Shown here: piece after piece, positions 1-6,288 of the stretch
How positions within the stretch are numbered: position 1 is the first letter of the stretch
Layout of the letters: each line of letters begins with the position of its first letter
Source: CAZOZP01 sp964584325
Lineage (GTDB): Bacteria > Bacteroidota > Ignavibacteria > Ignavibacteriales > Melioribacteraceae
Reading direction: 5' to 3'
Assembly (NCBI GenBank): GCA_964584325.1
Contig: CAZOZP010000102.1
Coordinates: 1 to 6,851, forward strand
Length of the DNA stretch: 6,851 nucleotides
The notes under the pieces: generated by a model
The model's database searches: none
What the model saw: the letters and a program-made list of their open reading frames with translations, nothing else
What the model was told of the DNA's origin: nothing
Made by a program: the position numbers and the translations under genes

Positions 1-1
1 A

Positions 2-1990
2 AAACTCCTTCCGTTTGAGGAACGTCGGGTTTGGGAGAAAGGGAAAGCTCATCTTAATAACATCGGAGAGGTTGATTTTCTGGAAGGATTCATAACTGAT
101 ATATCTGATCAGAAGGCTGCTGAAGATGCGCTTCGCGAAAGTGAAGAATCTCTGGCTATTACACTTCAGTCGATAGGCGATGCTGTTATTGCAACTGACC
201 TGAAAGGCAATATTACAAGAATGAACACTGTAGCAGAAAAACTTACGGGCTGGAAATTGCAGGAAGTATTAAATAAACCGCTAACAGATGTTTTTATCAT
301 AGTAAATGCTTTTAACCGCCAGCAAGTTGATAACCCGGTTGAACAGGTTCTTGCTACCGGAAAGATAATCGGCCTGGCAAATCATACAATACTAATTGCC
401 AAAGACGGAAAAGAGTATAATATTTCAGACAGTGCAGCACCTATTAAGGATAGAGACGGACTAATTAAGGGTGTTATTCTTACATTTTCAGATAATACAG
501 AAAAATATCAAATCCAGGAACAGATTCGGATTAATGAAGAAAGGCTAATTGAAGCTCAGCGGATAGCTCAGATGGGTAGCTACGAAATTATTCTTGAAAC
601 CGGTCTGATTATAGGTTCTCCGAATGCATTTAGAATATACGGACTACCTCAGACAGAGGATTATTTAATAGATTCGAAAGTTGTCGATAAACTTGTTGTT
701 GATATAGAAATCGTTAACAAAAGCATACGGGATTTAGTTGCTAACGGTATTCCGATAGAACACGAGTTTGAAATTATGCCCGCCGACGGAAGTCCGATGA
801 GAGTAATCAGGTCCAGAGGTCATCTGGTAAAAGATGAAAACGGAAATCCATATAAAATTATCGGTGTAGTACAAGATGTAACAGAGAGAAAGAAAATTGA
901 AAAAGAAATTCGTAAACTCTCCACAGCCCTTGAACAAAGTCCGGTTTCAATTGTGATAACAGATATACACGGTAAAATTGAATATATAAATCCGAACGTT
1001 ACTGAATCGACAGGGTATTTACTGGAAGAAGTAAAGGGTCTGACACCGAGAATATTTAAATCCGGCATAACAACTCCGGAGACTTATGATAATCTATGGA
1101 ACACTATTTCTTCAGGAAGTGTATGGAAAGGACAATTTCTTAATAAAAAGAAAAACGGAGAACTATTCTGGGAATCTGCGGCAATTGCACCTGTTTTAGA
1201 TGATAAAGGAAAAATCATAAACTATGTTGCAATTAAAGAGGATATAACTGAATTAAAAAAAGTTAATGAAGAACTAATTGCGGCTAAAGAAAAAGCAGTT
1301 GAATCCGACAGACTCAAATCGGAATTTCTGGCTCAGATTTCACACGAAATCCGCTCACCGCTGAATGCTCTTTTGAATTACAACAGCCTTCTTAAGGAAG
1401 AATTCGAATCTGTTCTTAATGACGAATACCATTTCATTTTCGACGGAATAAACAGATCCAGTTCCAGAATTATTCGAACGGTTAATCTGGTATTGAATAT
1501 GTCGGAAATCCAGACTAATGCTTATGATTTTCGTCCGGTTAAACTGGATGTATTTACAAATGCCGTTGAATCGGTTTACAAAGAGATGAAGCACCTTGCC
1601 GTAAGTAAAGGTCTTAATTTGAAAATTCGAAAACTTACTGAAGACACAACTGCTTTTTGCGATGAATACTCAGTTACTCAGATACTTGTGAATCTTGTCG
1701 ATAATTCCATAAAATATACATCAGCAGGATTTATTGAAATCCGCCTGCTCCGCAATTCGGAAAGTAAACTGCAAATCGAGGTGGAAGACACGGGTATGGG
1801 AATAAAGGAAGAATTTCTGCCTAATCTTTTCAAACCATTTACTCAGGAAGAAACAGGTTACACCAGAAGATTCGAAGGAACAGGATTAGGACTCTCGCTT
1901 GTAATGAATTACTGCAGAATGAATAATATCGAGATTTCAGTTTTCAGCAGAAAAGACCAGGGAACGATTTTTAAACTGATATTTCAATGA
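2..1990 (+). CDS. Multi-PAS sensor histidine kinase, 5'-truncated by the window edge
   Basis: The frame is open from base 2 to the TGA at 1988-1990 (662 codons), so the gene begins upstream; the ATG at 221 lies inside a PAS domain and is not the start. Counting residue 1 at bases 2-4, there is the tail of one PAS/PAC unit (about 1-45), then three PAS units (about 50-165, 180-300 and 307-425), a HisKA dimerisation domain and a HATPase_c domain. The phospho-acceptor is H448 in SHEIRSP. The ATP site shows the N-box (N564, N568), the G1 box DTGMG (596-600) and the G2 box GTGLGLSL (626-633). No transmembrane segment and no fused receiver domain is visible, so this part is cytoplasmic. By family knowledge it should autophosphorylate and pass phosphate to a response regulator, but none is encoded here. 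The signal is unknown. The final PAS lacks the photoactive Cys motif of LOV domains. The ABC-F gene starts 11 bp downstream, suggesting co-transcription. Family call is secure; specific role is unknown. Confidence 0.95.
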   Translation, partial: KLLPFEERRVWEKGKAHLNNIGEVDFLEGFITDISDQKAAEDALRESEESLAITLQSIGDAVIATDLKGNITRMNTVAEKLTGWKLQEVLNKPLTDVFIIVNAFNRQQVDNPVEQVLATGKIIGLANHTILIAKDGKEYNISDSAAPIKDRDGLIKGVILTFSDNTEKYQIQEQIRINEERLIEAQRIAQMGSYEIILETGLIIGSPNAFRIYGLPQTEDYLIDSKVVDKLVVDIEIVNKSIRDLVANGIPIEHEFEIMPADGSPMRVIRSRGHLVKDENGNPYKIIGVVQDVTERKKIEKEIRKLSTALEQSPVSIVITDIHGKIEYINPNVTESTGYLLEEVKGLTPRIFKSGITTPETYDNLWNTISSGSVWKGQFLNKKKNGELFWESAAIAPVLDDKGKIINYVAIKEDITELKKVNEELIAAKEKAVESDRLKSEFLAQISHEIRSPLNALLNYNSLLKEEFESVLNDEYHFIFDGINRSSSRIIRTVNLVLNMSEIQTNAYDFRPVKLDVFTNAVESVYKEMKHLAVSKGLNLKIRKLTEDTTAFCDEYSVTQILVNLVDNSIKYTSAGFIEIRLLRNSESKLQIEVEDTGMGIKEEFLPNLFKPFTQEETGYTRRFEGTGLGLSLVMNYCRMNNIEISVFSRKDQGTIFKLIFQ

Positions 1991-2001
1991 TTGCAGGTTA
2001 G

Positions 2002-3867
2002 ATGGATACACCCGTTATTTTAAGTGCTTCAGGTTTAACTGTTCATTTCGGACCGCAGGTAGTTCTCGACTGTGCTTCCATTTCGATACACGAGGGCGAC
2101 CGAATCGGATTGGTTGGCCGCAACGGTGCGGGTAAATCAACTTTTCTGAAAATCATCTCTGGTATTCTTACTCCTGATGAGGGTGAAGTTGCTAAAAGAA
2201 AAGATATTACAATAGGATATCTCTCGCAGGATTTCACGCTTGATGAAACTAAATCTGTCCGGGAAAACATTCTCGACGGAGCTGAATCCATTATTGCATT
2301 GCTTAATGAATATGAAACCATTCCACACGATTCACCAAAAAGACATCTTCTTGAACATGAAATAATCCGCAGGGATGCCTGGAATCTGGACAACAGGCTG
2401 GATACTCTGATAACTTCGCTCAATGCTCCTGAAGGATCAAAATGTGCCGGCGAATTAAGCGGAGGAGAAAAGCGGCGTACGGCTTTGTGTAAAGTGCTTA
2501 TAGGCGAGCCGGATATTCTTATTCTTGATGAACCGACTAACCATCTTGACACATTCTCCATAGAATGGATTGAAGATTTTTTAGCTGATTACAAAGGCAC
2601 CTGCATTTTCGTTACGCACGACAGGTATTTCCTTGACAGAATTGCCGACAGGATTGTGGAACTTTCCAACGGAAATTTTTATTCTCACAACGGAAATTAC
2701 ACAGATTATCTCATTAATAAAGCAGAGCGGCAAGCTCTTGGAGAAAAGGAAGAACAAAAAAGAAATAATTTCCTAAGGCGTGAACTCGAATGGGTGCTTA
2801 AGGGTCCGCGAGCCCGGCGTACTAAAGCAAAAAGCAGACTTGATAACTATGAACGAGTCCTTTCTCAGGAAAATAAAGAAATTGAACTTGATGTTGAACT
2901 GATTATACCTGAGCCCGAAAAACTTGGTAACAATATTCTTGAATTCAGAAACTTCTCTCTTGATATTGGCGGCAGAAATCTAATAAGCAATTTTGATTTT
3001 ATATTCGAAAAAGGAAGAAAACTCGGGATTACCGGAAAAAACGGCTGCGGAAAAACGTCCCTGCTGAAATGCATTCTCGGAGAAGTATATTCCTATACTG
3101 GTGAAATACTAACCGGCGAAAAAACCCGGTTTAATTATGTTGATCAGGCAAGGCTGATTCTTGACGCTAACCTTAGCGTTGCGGATGCCATTAGTGAAGG
3201 CAGCGAGGTTGTGCAGTTCGGTAATAAAACCATGCCGGTGTGGACTTACCTCAGGAGGTTTCTATTTACCGACGACAGAATCAATACGCAGGTTGGCCGA
3301 CTTTCAGGCGGTGAAAAAAGCAGATTAACTCTTGCCTCTATTCTAAAGAGCGGAGGAAATTTCCTGATACTTGACGAACCCACCAACGATCTTGATCTTC
3401 CCACTCTTCGGATTCTGGAAGAAGCTCTTATCCGCTTTGAAGGAAATTTAATTCTTGTTAGTCACGACCGCTTTTTCTTAAACCGTATCTGTAACGGAAT
3501 TCTTGCATTTGAAGATGGAGTAAGTCTGTATTTCAGTGAAGGCAATTATGATTATTATCTTGAAAAGAAAAAAGCAAGGTTAACAAGTATTTCGAATCAG
3601 CCGGAAAAACTTCCTAAAGCAGATACAAGAACAAAACCAAAAAAGCTTTCCTACAAAGAAGCTAAAGAACTTGAAACAATTGAAGAAAATATTATAAACG
3701 CAGAAGCTGAAGTTGAGCAAATTGAGAAGATGTTCTCCGACCCCGATTTTTATCAAAAATTTGCTTTTCAGATAAATGATTTGAAAACTGAACTGGAAAG
3801 TAAAAAAGAATATGCAGAACAACTTTACAGGCGTTGGGAAGAGCTTGAAAATCTTAATAATAGATAA
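2002..3867 (+). CDS. uup: ABC-F family ATPase, Uup-like
   Basis: This 621-residue soluble protein has two ABC ATPase cassettes and no membrane segments, as in ABC-F proteins, which act on ribosomes rather than as transporters. Cassette 1 has Walker A GRNGAGKST (39-47), signature LSGGEKRR (152-159), Walker B ending at E177 and H-loop H206. Cassette 2 has Walker A GKNGCGKTS (345-353), LSGGEK (434-439), Walker B ending at E459 and H-loop H488. The basic linker between them (about 255-290, with WVLKGPRARRTKAKSR) corresponds to the P-site-tRNA interaction motif. The C-terminal segment (about 548-615), beginning KKLSYKEAKELE and predicted as a coiled coil, is the mark of the Uup subgroup, whose C-terminal domain binds DNA or branched nucleic acid. 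All catalytic residues are intact. An in-frame TAG immediately precedes the ATG, so no longer ATG start is possible; the ribosome site is weak. Exact function (translation rescue versus DNA-related) is not settled for the family. Confidence 0.93.
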   Translation: MDTPVILSASGLTVHFGPQVVLDCASISIHEGDRIGLVGRNGAGKSTFLKIISGILTPDEGEVAKRKDITIGYLSQDFTLDETKSVRENILDGAESIIALLNEYETIPHDSPKRHLLEHEIIRRDAWNLDNRLDTLITSLNAPEGSKCAGELSGGEKRRTALCKVLIGEPDILILDEPTNHLDTFSIEWIEDFLADYKGTCIFVTHDRYFLDRIADRIVELSNGNFYSHNGNYTDYLINKAERQALGEKEEQKRNNFLRRELEWVLKGPRARRTKAKSRLDNYERVLSQENKEIELDVELIIPEPEKLGNNILEFRNFSLDIGGRNLISNFDFIFEKGRKLGITGKNGCGKTSLLKCILGEVYSYTGEILTGEKTRFNYVDQARLILDANLSVADAISEGSEVVQFGNKTMPVWTYLRRFLFTDDRINTQVGRLSGGEKSRLTLASILKSGGNFLILDEPTNDLDLPTLRILEEALIRFEGNLILVSHDRFFLNRICNGILAFEDGVSLYFSEGNYDYYLEKKKARLTSISNQPEKLPKADTRTKPKKLSYKEAKELETIEENIINAEAEVEQIEKMFSDPDFYQKFAFQINDLKTELESKKEYAEQLYRRWEELENLNNR

Positions 3868-3872
3868 GGGGG

Positions 3873-4655
3873 TTAATTCACTTTATTTATGCAGCAGTAT
3901 TTGAACTTCTTTCCGCTTCCGCAAAAGCAAGGATCATTTCTACCCAATTTAGTTTTATTTTTGAATGCAATTTTATTGGCTTTAATTTCTTGTAAAAGTT
4001 CTTTTTTTCTTAAAACATTAAGTTCACTTATTAATTGAAAAACAGCCACAAATAATACCGATGTAAGCATTTCAATACTATCTTCTCCTCTCTTCTTTTT
4101 ATCACCATTTTCTATTTTTTCGATAAAACCAAGAATCGAATGAAACAGGAAAGCACTATTCTCTCCTATACTTCGGATCAGTTTTTCTTCAAATAATTCC
4201 TGATTATCTTTAAAATCCAAACCATACTTTTCAATTACTATCGAAACTATTTCAAGTGACTTGCCGATAAAATGACTACTTATTGCTTCAAAATCACCAT
4301 CATTAATACTACTAAATGAGTAAAAGATATCTAATAATTGATCAATGAAGGCATTAATTGACTTTTTACTTCTTCCGATATTTTCAGAAGATTCAACAAA
4401 TGCAGTTACAGAATTGTAATATTCAAAATATTTACCAATTACCATTTGCATTTCTTCATCATTCTTGAACTCAGCATGTTTTAAATACTCTCCGAGTCTT
4501 CCTCCCGGCTGAAAATCAGATGTCGGGATAATGAGATCAATGAGAGAATCAAAGTATTCTTCAACGAGATCAAAAATAGGTAAATATTCTGAAAAGAATT
4601 CGAAATATTCATAAACTCTTTCCCCGGTAAGGACTTCAATCTTTGGGTGTTTCAT
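3873..4655 (-). CDS. Uncharacterised protein with C-terminal SEC-C zinc motif
   Basis: This is a 260-residue, mostly helical, acidic protein with no signal peptide or obvious membrane segment. I do not recognise residues 1-235. The last 25 residues form a SEC-C motif: GRNDPCFCGSGKKFKYCC, with ligands C243, C245, C254 and C255 in the CxC-x8-CC pattern. In SecA this motif binds zinc and contacts SecB and the ribosome; in stand-alone proteins its role is usually unknown. The start is ATG, with only an A/G-rich leader (AGAAGAAGA) as a possible ribosome site. It lies 48 bp after the dehydrogenase gene on the same strand, so it may be read from that promoter, and its stop is 5 bp from the convergent ABC-F stop. 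Sampled stretches of this gene are clearly more AT-rich (about 30% GC in hand counts of four 60-base lines) than its neighbours, which hints at transfer or weak codon selection. The motif call is firm; function is unknown. Confidence 0.88.
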   Translation of the reverse strand: MKHPKIEVLTGERVYEYFEFFSEYLPIFDLVEEYFDSLIDLIIPTSDFQPGGRLGEYLKHAEFKNDEEMQMVIGKYFEYYNSVTAFVESSENIGRSKKSINAFIDQLLDIFYSFSSINDGDFEAISSHFIGKSLEIVSIVIEKYGLDFKDNQELFEEKLIRSIGENSAFLFHSILGFIEKIENGDKKKRGEDSIEMLTSVLFVAVFQLISELNVLRKKELLQEIKANKIAFKNKTKLGRNDPCFCGSGKKFKYCCINKVN

Positions 4656-4703
4656 ATTTTTATCTTCTTCTGTTAAATATAATTATTCAATATCGGATTT
4701 TTT

Positions 4704-5486
4704 CTACTTCCTTTTTTCCTGAATTCTTTTTACTGTCTTTACCACAATACTTCTCGGCAAAAATCTGCCTGAAAATGCAAGTATTTTATTTAAGCATCCC
4801 TCAATTGCCACTGCTTTTCCTTTCATCATTGCAGAATAACCGAATTCCGCAACCCTGCGTGAGTCAGGAAGCTTCCTTCCCGAAAACAGTTTATTTTCTC
4901 CGATGCCCGCAGCTTCCTGAAATCCGCTTACGGTTGGTCCGGGACACAGAGCTGTTACGGTAATTCCTTTATCTCTTACTTCTTCGTTAATTGCTTCGGA
5001 AAAACTAAGAACGTATGCCTTCGAAGCATAGTAAACAGCCATTAATGGTCCGGCCTGAAACGCAGCTGTAGAAGCAACATTCATTATTTTCCCGCTTCCG
5101 CGCTTTACCATATCAGAAAGAAACAGCCTTGTCAGCTCAGTTAAAGCAATAATATTCAGATTAAGCATTTTGATCTGCTTATCGGAATCGCCTTCGTGGA
5201 AGAATCCGTAATCCCCGAATCCGGCATTATTTATAAGATACTCAACCTGAATATTCTGTTTCTTTATTTCATTATATAACTCAGCTCCGGCATCAGGCAG
5301 CGAAAGATCTTTTTGAATAATATGAACCGATACTTTGTAACTTTCTGCAAGTTCTTTTTTCAAAGATTCCAATTTGGAAATACTTCTTGCGGCAAACACA
5401 AGATTTCCGCCTTTAGAAGCGTGAATTTTTGCAAGCTCCAGTCCTATACCCGATGAAGCACCTGTTATTAAAGCTGTAGTATTCAA
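4704..5486 (-). CDS. Short-chain dehydrogenase/reductase (classical SDR)
   Basis: This 260-residue protein has the full classical SDR signature. The dinucleotide-binding motif TGASSGIG is at 8-15, NNAG at 86-89, and the catalytic residues are N111, S139, Y152 and K156 (YYASK), followed by the PG motif at 182-183. R34 after the second beta strand favours NADP(H) over NAD(H). It should be a soluble oxidoreductase acting on a carbonyl or alcohol. The substrate cannot be read from the sequence, and the closest-looking group is the generic DltE/YqjQ-like SDRs. The start codon is TTG, chosen because the Rossmann motif begins only a few residues later, no nearby in-frame ATG exists, and an AGGAG sits 5 nt upstream. 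The basic C-terminus (KTVKRIQEKRK) is slightly extended. It is the first gene of a probable two-gene unit with the SEC-C protein, and is divergent from arsR across about 400 bp. Confidence 0.93.
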   Translation of the reverse strand: MNTTALITGASSGIGLELAKIHASKGGNLVFAARSISKLESLKKELAESYKVSVHIIQKDLSLPDAGAELYNEIKKQNIQVEYLINNAGFGDYGFFHEGDSDKQIKMLNLNIIALTELTRLFLSDMVKRGSGKIMNVASTAAFQAGPLMAVYYASKAYVLSFSEAINEEVRDKGITVTALCPGPTVSGFQEAAGIGENKLFSGRKLPDSRRVAEFGYSAMMKGKAVAIEGCLNKILAFSGRFLPRSIVVKTVKRIQEKRK

Positions 5487-5491
5487 ATTTG

Positions 5492-5496
5492 CTCCT
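5492..5496 (-). promoter_or_regulatory. Ribosome binding site of the SDR gene (decides a TTG start)
   Basis: The minus strand reads AGGAG followed by five bases and then TTG at 5486-5484. This is the best Shine-Dalgarno match on the minus strand of the window, and it supports the non-ATG start of the dehydrogenase gene. Confidence 0.8.
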
Positions 5497-5561
5497 AAAT
5501 TATCTCTTGCAAGAAAGGTAATTCAATTATTAAATTATTTTAACACACCTTAAATAACACC

Positions 5562-5624
5562 GCAAAATTATGTTCATAAAATATACAATATTTTTAATCG
5601 CCTGCAAAATTGTATTCATAAAAT
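5562..5624. repeat. Pair of 21-bp direct repeats spaced 42 bp apart
   Basis: Bases 5562-5582 and 5604-5624 (GCAAAATTRTRTTCATAAAAT) match at 19 of 21 positions; the two differences are A/G exchanges. The start-to-start distance is 42 bp, about four helical turns, so the two lie on the same DNA face. They sit 76-140 bp upstream of the SDR start. On the minus strand the copy nearer the gene contains TAATTTTG (5570-5563), which resembles a Bacteroidota -7 element, but I see no matching -33 element. They could be tandem binding sites or a remnant of repeat expansion. Confidence 0.6.
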
Positions 5625-5638
5625 TGAATAGGACTTTT

Positions 5639-5789
5639 AACCCAAATTATTCTTTATTTATTATGGAACCAACGAATTTGAGAATAATTTGGGTAACCCC
5701 GCCATACAAAATCTTATCCCGCATTTTGCGGGGTTTAGATTTTGTAAGGCGATTTGTCATTATTTTTTTCCTAATGACAAATTTGGGTT
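5639..5789. repeat. Palindromic dispersed element, complete copy (MITE-like)
   Basis: This non-coding element of about 151 bp is bounded by terminal inverted repeats AACCCAAATT (5639-5648) and AATTTGGGTT (5780-5789); counting the adjacent TTAA bases the match is 12 bp. Inside are three side-by-side stem-loops: a perfect 14-bp stem (5640-5653 with 5681-5694), a compound stem (5700-5714 with 5737-5751, one mismatch, capped by CCCGC/GCGGG at 5718-5722 and 5728-5732), and a perfect 11-bp stem (5752-5762 with 5772-5782). Its right third reappears in reverse orientation at 6797-6851, which shows it is a repeated unit and fixes its boundary at the AACCC end, because similarity stops there. No transposase is nearby. 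It may be a MITE moved in trans, or a REP-like structured repeat. Confidence 0.85.
5700..5751. repeat. GC-capped central hairpin of the dispersed element
   Basis: CGCC-A-TACAAAATCT (5700-5714) pairs with AGATTTTGTA-A-GGCG (5737-5751) with a single A/A mismatch, and the enclosed CCCGC/GCGGG stem has an ATTTT loop. This is the most stable-looking fold in the window. It lacks a following T-run in either direction, so I do not call it an intrinsic terminator, although it may affect transcription between the divergent genes. Confidence 0.7.
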
Positions 5790-5831
5790 AAATTATGAAA
5801 TAAATTTGAATAGGTGGCAAAATTCTTTTCC

Positions 5832-5862
5832 TTTGTTGTGTTTCAATAAATTTTTATATTTC
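5832..5862 (+). promoter_or_regulatory. Probable arsR promoter
   Basis: TTTG at 5832-5835 is followed, 19 bp on, by TATATTTC at 5855-5862, one base off the Bacteroidota consensus TAnnTTTG with the usual spacing. A sigma-70 reading is also possible (TTGTTG at 5833-5838, 16 bp, TATATT at 5855-5860). Either way the -7/-10 element overlaps the left half of the inverted-repeat operator, and the ATG of arsR follows about 21 bases later, giving a very short leader with no Shine-Dalgarno sequence. Confidence 0.55.
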
Positions 5863-5875
5863 GGTCAATAACGAA
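5860..5875 (+). promoter_or_regulatory. Putative ArsR operator, site 1 (arsR promoter)
   Basis: TTCGGTCAATAACGAA is an imperfect inverted repeat (half-sites TTCGGT and AACGAA, 4-bp centre) that overlaps the -7 element of the arsR promoter and ends 8 bp before the arsR start. The same 16-bp pattern recurs ahead of arsC at 6255-6270 with 14 of 16 bases identical. That position and recurrence suit autorepression by the ArsR encoded immediately downstream. Binding is inferred. Confidence 0.7.
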
Positions 5876-5883
5876 TTATAATT

Positions 5884-6237
5884 ATGACTGAACTAAAAGA
5901 AAAGAGTAAATTATTCAAAGCATTAAGTGATCCGGGCAGACTCAGAATTTTAAGTTTGCTATATTCCCGTCCGCTTTGTGTGTGCGAAATAACAAAAGTA
6001 CTCGGATTAGCTGCTTCCACTGTATCTCAGCACCTGACTATGCTTAAGGAAGGCGGATTTATCTACGAAGTTAAAGACGGCCGCTGGAGTTATTATCATA
6101 TCAGCCGGAATCCTTCAGACCCCAGAGTTAGTGCAATCCTCGGAGCGCTTCCATTCTGGATAGGCGAAAACGGTCAGTTTAATAAGGATAAGACCGCTGC
6201 AGAAAATCCTGAAAACATTCACCTGTGCGATTTGTAA
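5884..6237 (+). CDS. arsR: ArsR/SmtB-family arsenite-responsive repressor
   Basis: This 117-residue protein is a winged-helix repressor of the usual ArsR size. The opening (KLFKALSDPGRLRIL, about 9-23) is typical, followed by the metal-binding LCVCEI with C32 and C34 at the same positions as in E. coli ArsR, the recognition helix region (about 43-55, AASTVSQHLTMLKEGG) and the wing (VKDGRWSYYHI). By family knowledge, As(III) or Sb(III) binding to the CVC thiols releases the dimer from DNA. The third Cys of the E. coli motif (C37) is Thr here; the only other Cys is C115, three residues from the end. The ATG at 5884 is the only sensible start, as the family N-terminus fits. An inverted repeat over its own promoter suggests autoregulation, and arsC follows 51 bp later on the same strand. 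Confidence in the family and metal type is high; response to other thiophilic metals cannot be excluded. Confidence 0.94.
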   Translation: MTELKEKSKLFKALSDPGRLRILSLLYSRPLCVCEITKVLGLAASTVSQHLTMLKEGGFIYEVKDGRWSYYHISRNPSDPRVSAILGALPFWIGENGQFNKDKTAAENPENIHLCDL

Positions 6238-6254
6238 TTTTTTTTGTTTAACAA

Positions 6255-6270
6255 TTCGGTCATTACCGAA
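6255..6270 (+). promoter_or_regulatory. Putative ArsR operator, site 2 (arsR-arsC gap)
   Basis: TTCGGTCATTACCGAA is a perfect inverted repeat (TTCGGT, 4-bp centre CATT, ACCGAA) in the 51-bp gap between arsR and arsC, 18 bp before the arsC start. It matches site 1 at 14 of 16 positions. I see no clear promoter of its own around it, so it may either control a weak internal promoter or block read-through from arsR. An RNA hairpin is the alternative reading. A run of eight T (6238-6245) lies just before it, without a hairpin in front. Confidence 0.7.
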
Positions 6271-6275
6271 ATCAT

Positions 6276-6281
6276 AAAGGA
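6276..6281 (+). promoter_or_regulatory. Ribosome binding site of arsC
   Basis: AAAGGA lies 7 bases before the ATG at 6289. It decides between this start and a TTG at 6244 that would add 15 residues. The longer form would run through the putative operator and extend the protein beyond the family N-terminus, so 6289 is preferred. Confidence 0.8.
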
Positions 6282-6288
6282 AAATAAT

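Larger units (their letters stand above)
5487..5883. other. Divergent intergenic region between the SDR gene and arsR
   Basis: These 397 bp hold no convincing gene. From left to right they contain the SDR leader and ribosome site, two 21-bp direct repeats (5562-5582, 5604-5624), a complete palindromic dispersed element (5639-5789), and the arsR promoter with its operator. Two short open frames across the element (starting at 5570 and 5689) follow the palindromes and have no ribosome site, so I do not call them genes. Confidence 0.8.

Noticed and set aside
1040..1080. LOV photoreceptor identity for the last PAS domain of the kinase
   Set aside because: The sequence after GYLLEEVKG has TPRIFKSG where LOV domains carry the reactive Cys in NCRFLQ, so flavin photochemistry is not supported.
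221..1990. ATG at 221 as the start of the histidine kinase
   Set aside because: The frame is open back to base 2 and the upstream codons encode the tail of another PAS/PAC unit and the beginning of the PAS domain that contains this Met, so the true start is outside the window.
2043..2561. Minus-strand open frame of 172 codons inside the ABC-F gene
   Set aside because: It is fully inside the ABC-F coding sequence, opposite the Walker A and signature regions, and is a codon-bias shadow.
4643..4963. Plus-strand open frame of 106 codons antisense to the SDR gene
   Set aside because: It overlaps the well-supported SDR gene and reads as a low-complexity shadow without a recognisable domain.
5639..5789. 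CRISPR array or intrinsic terminators in the palindromic region
   Set aside because: There are no regularly spaced direct repeats with unique spacers, and the hairpins are not followed by a T-run, so a dispersed structured repeat is the better reading.
5570..5871. Two short plus-strand open frames (5570-5791 and 5689-5871) in the intergenic region
   Set aside because: They run through the palindromic element, have no ribosome sites, and their residues simply translate the inverted repeats.
6238..6245. T-run after arsR as an intrinsic terminator
   Set aside because: Eight T follow the arsR stop, but no stable GC hairpin precedes them; the nearby inverted repeat lies after the T-run.
6244..6288. 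TTG at 6244 as an earlier arsC start
   Set aside because: It would add 15 residues not found in the family, run through the putative operator, and has no ribosome site; ATG at 6289 has AAAGGA at good spacing.
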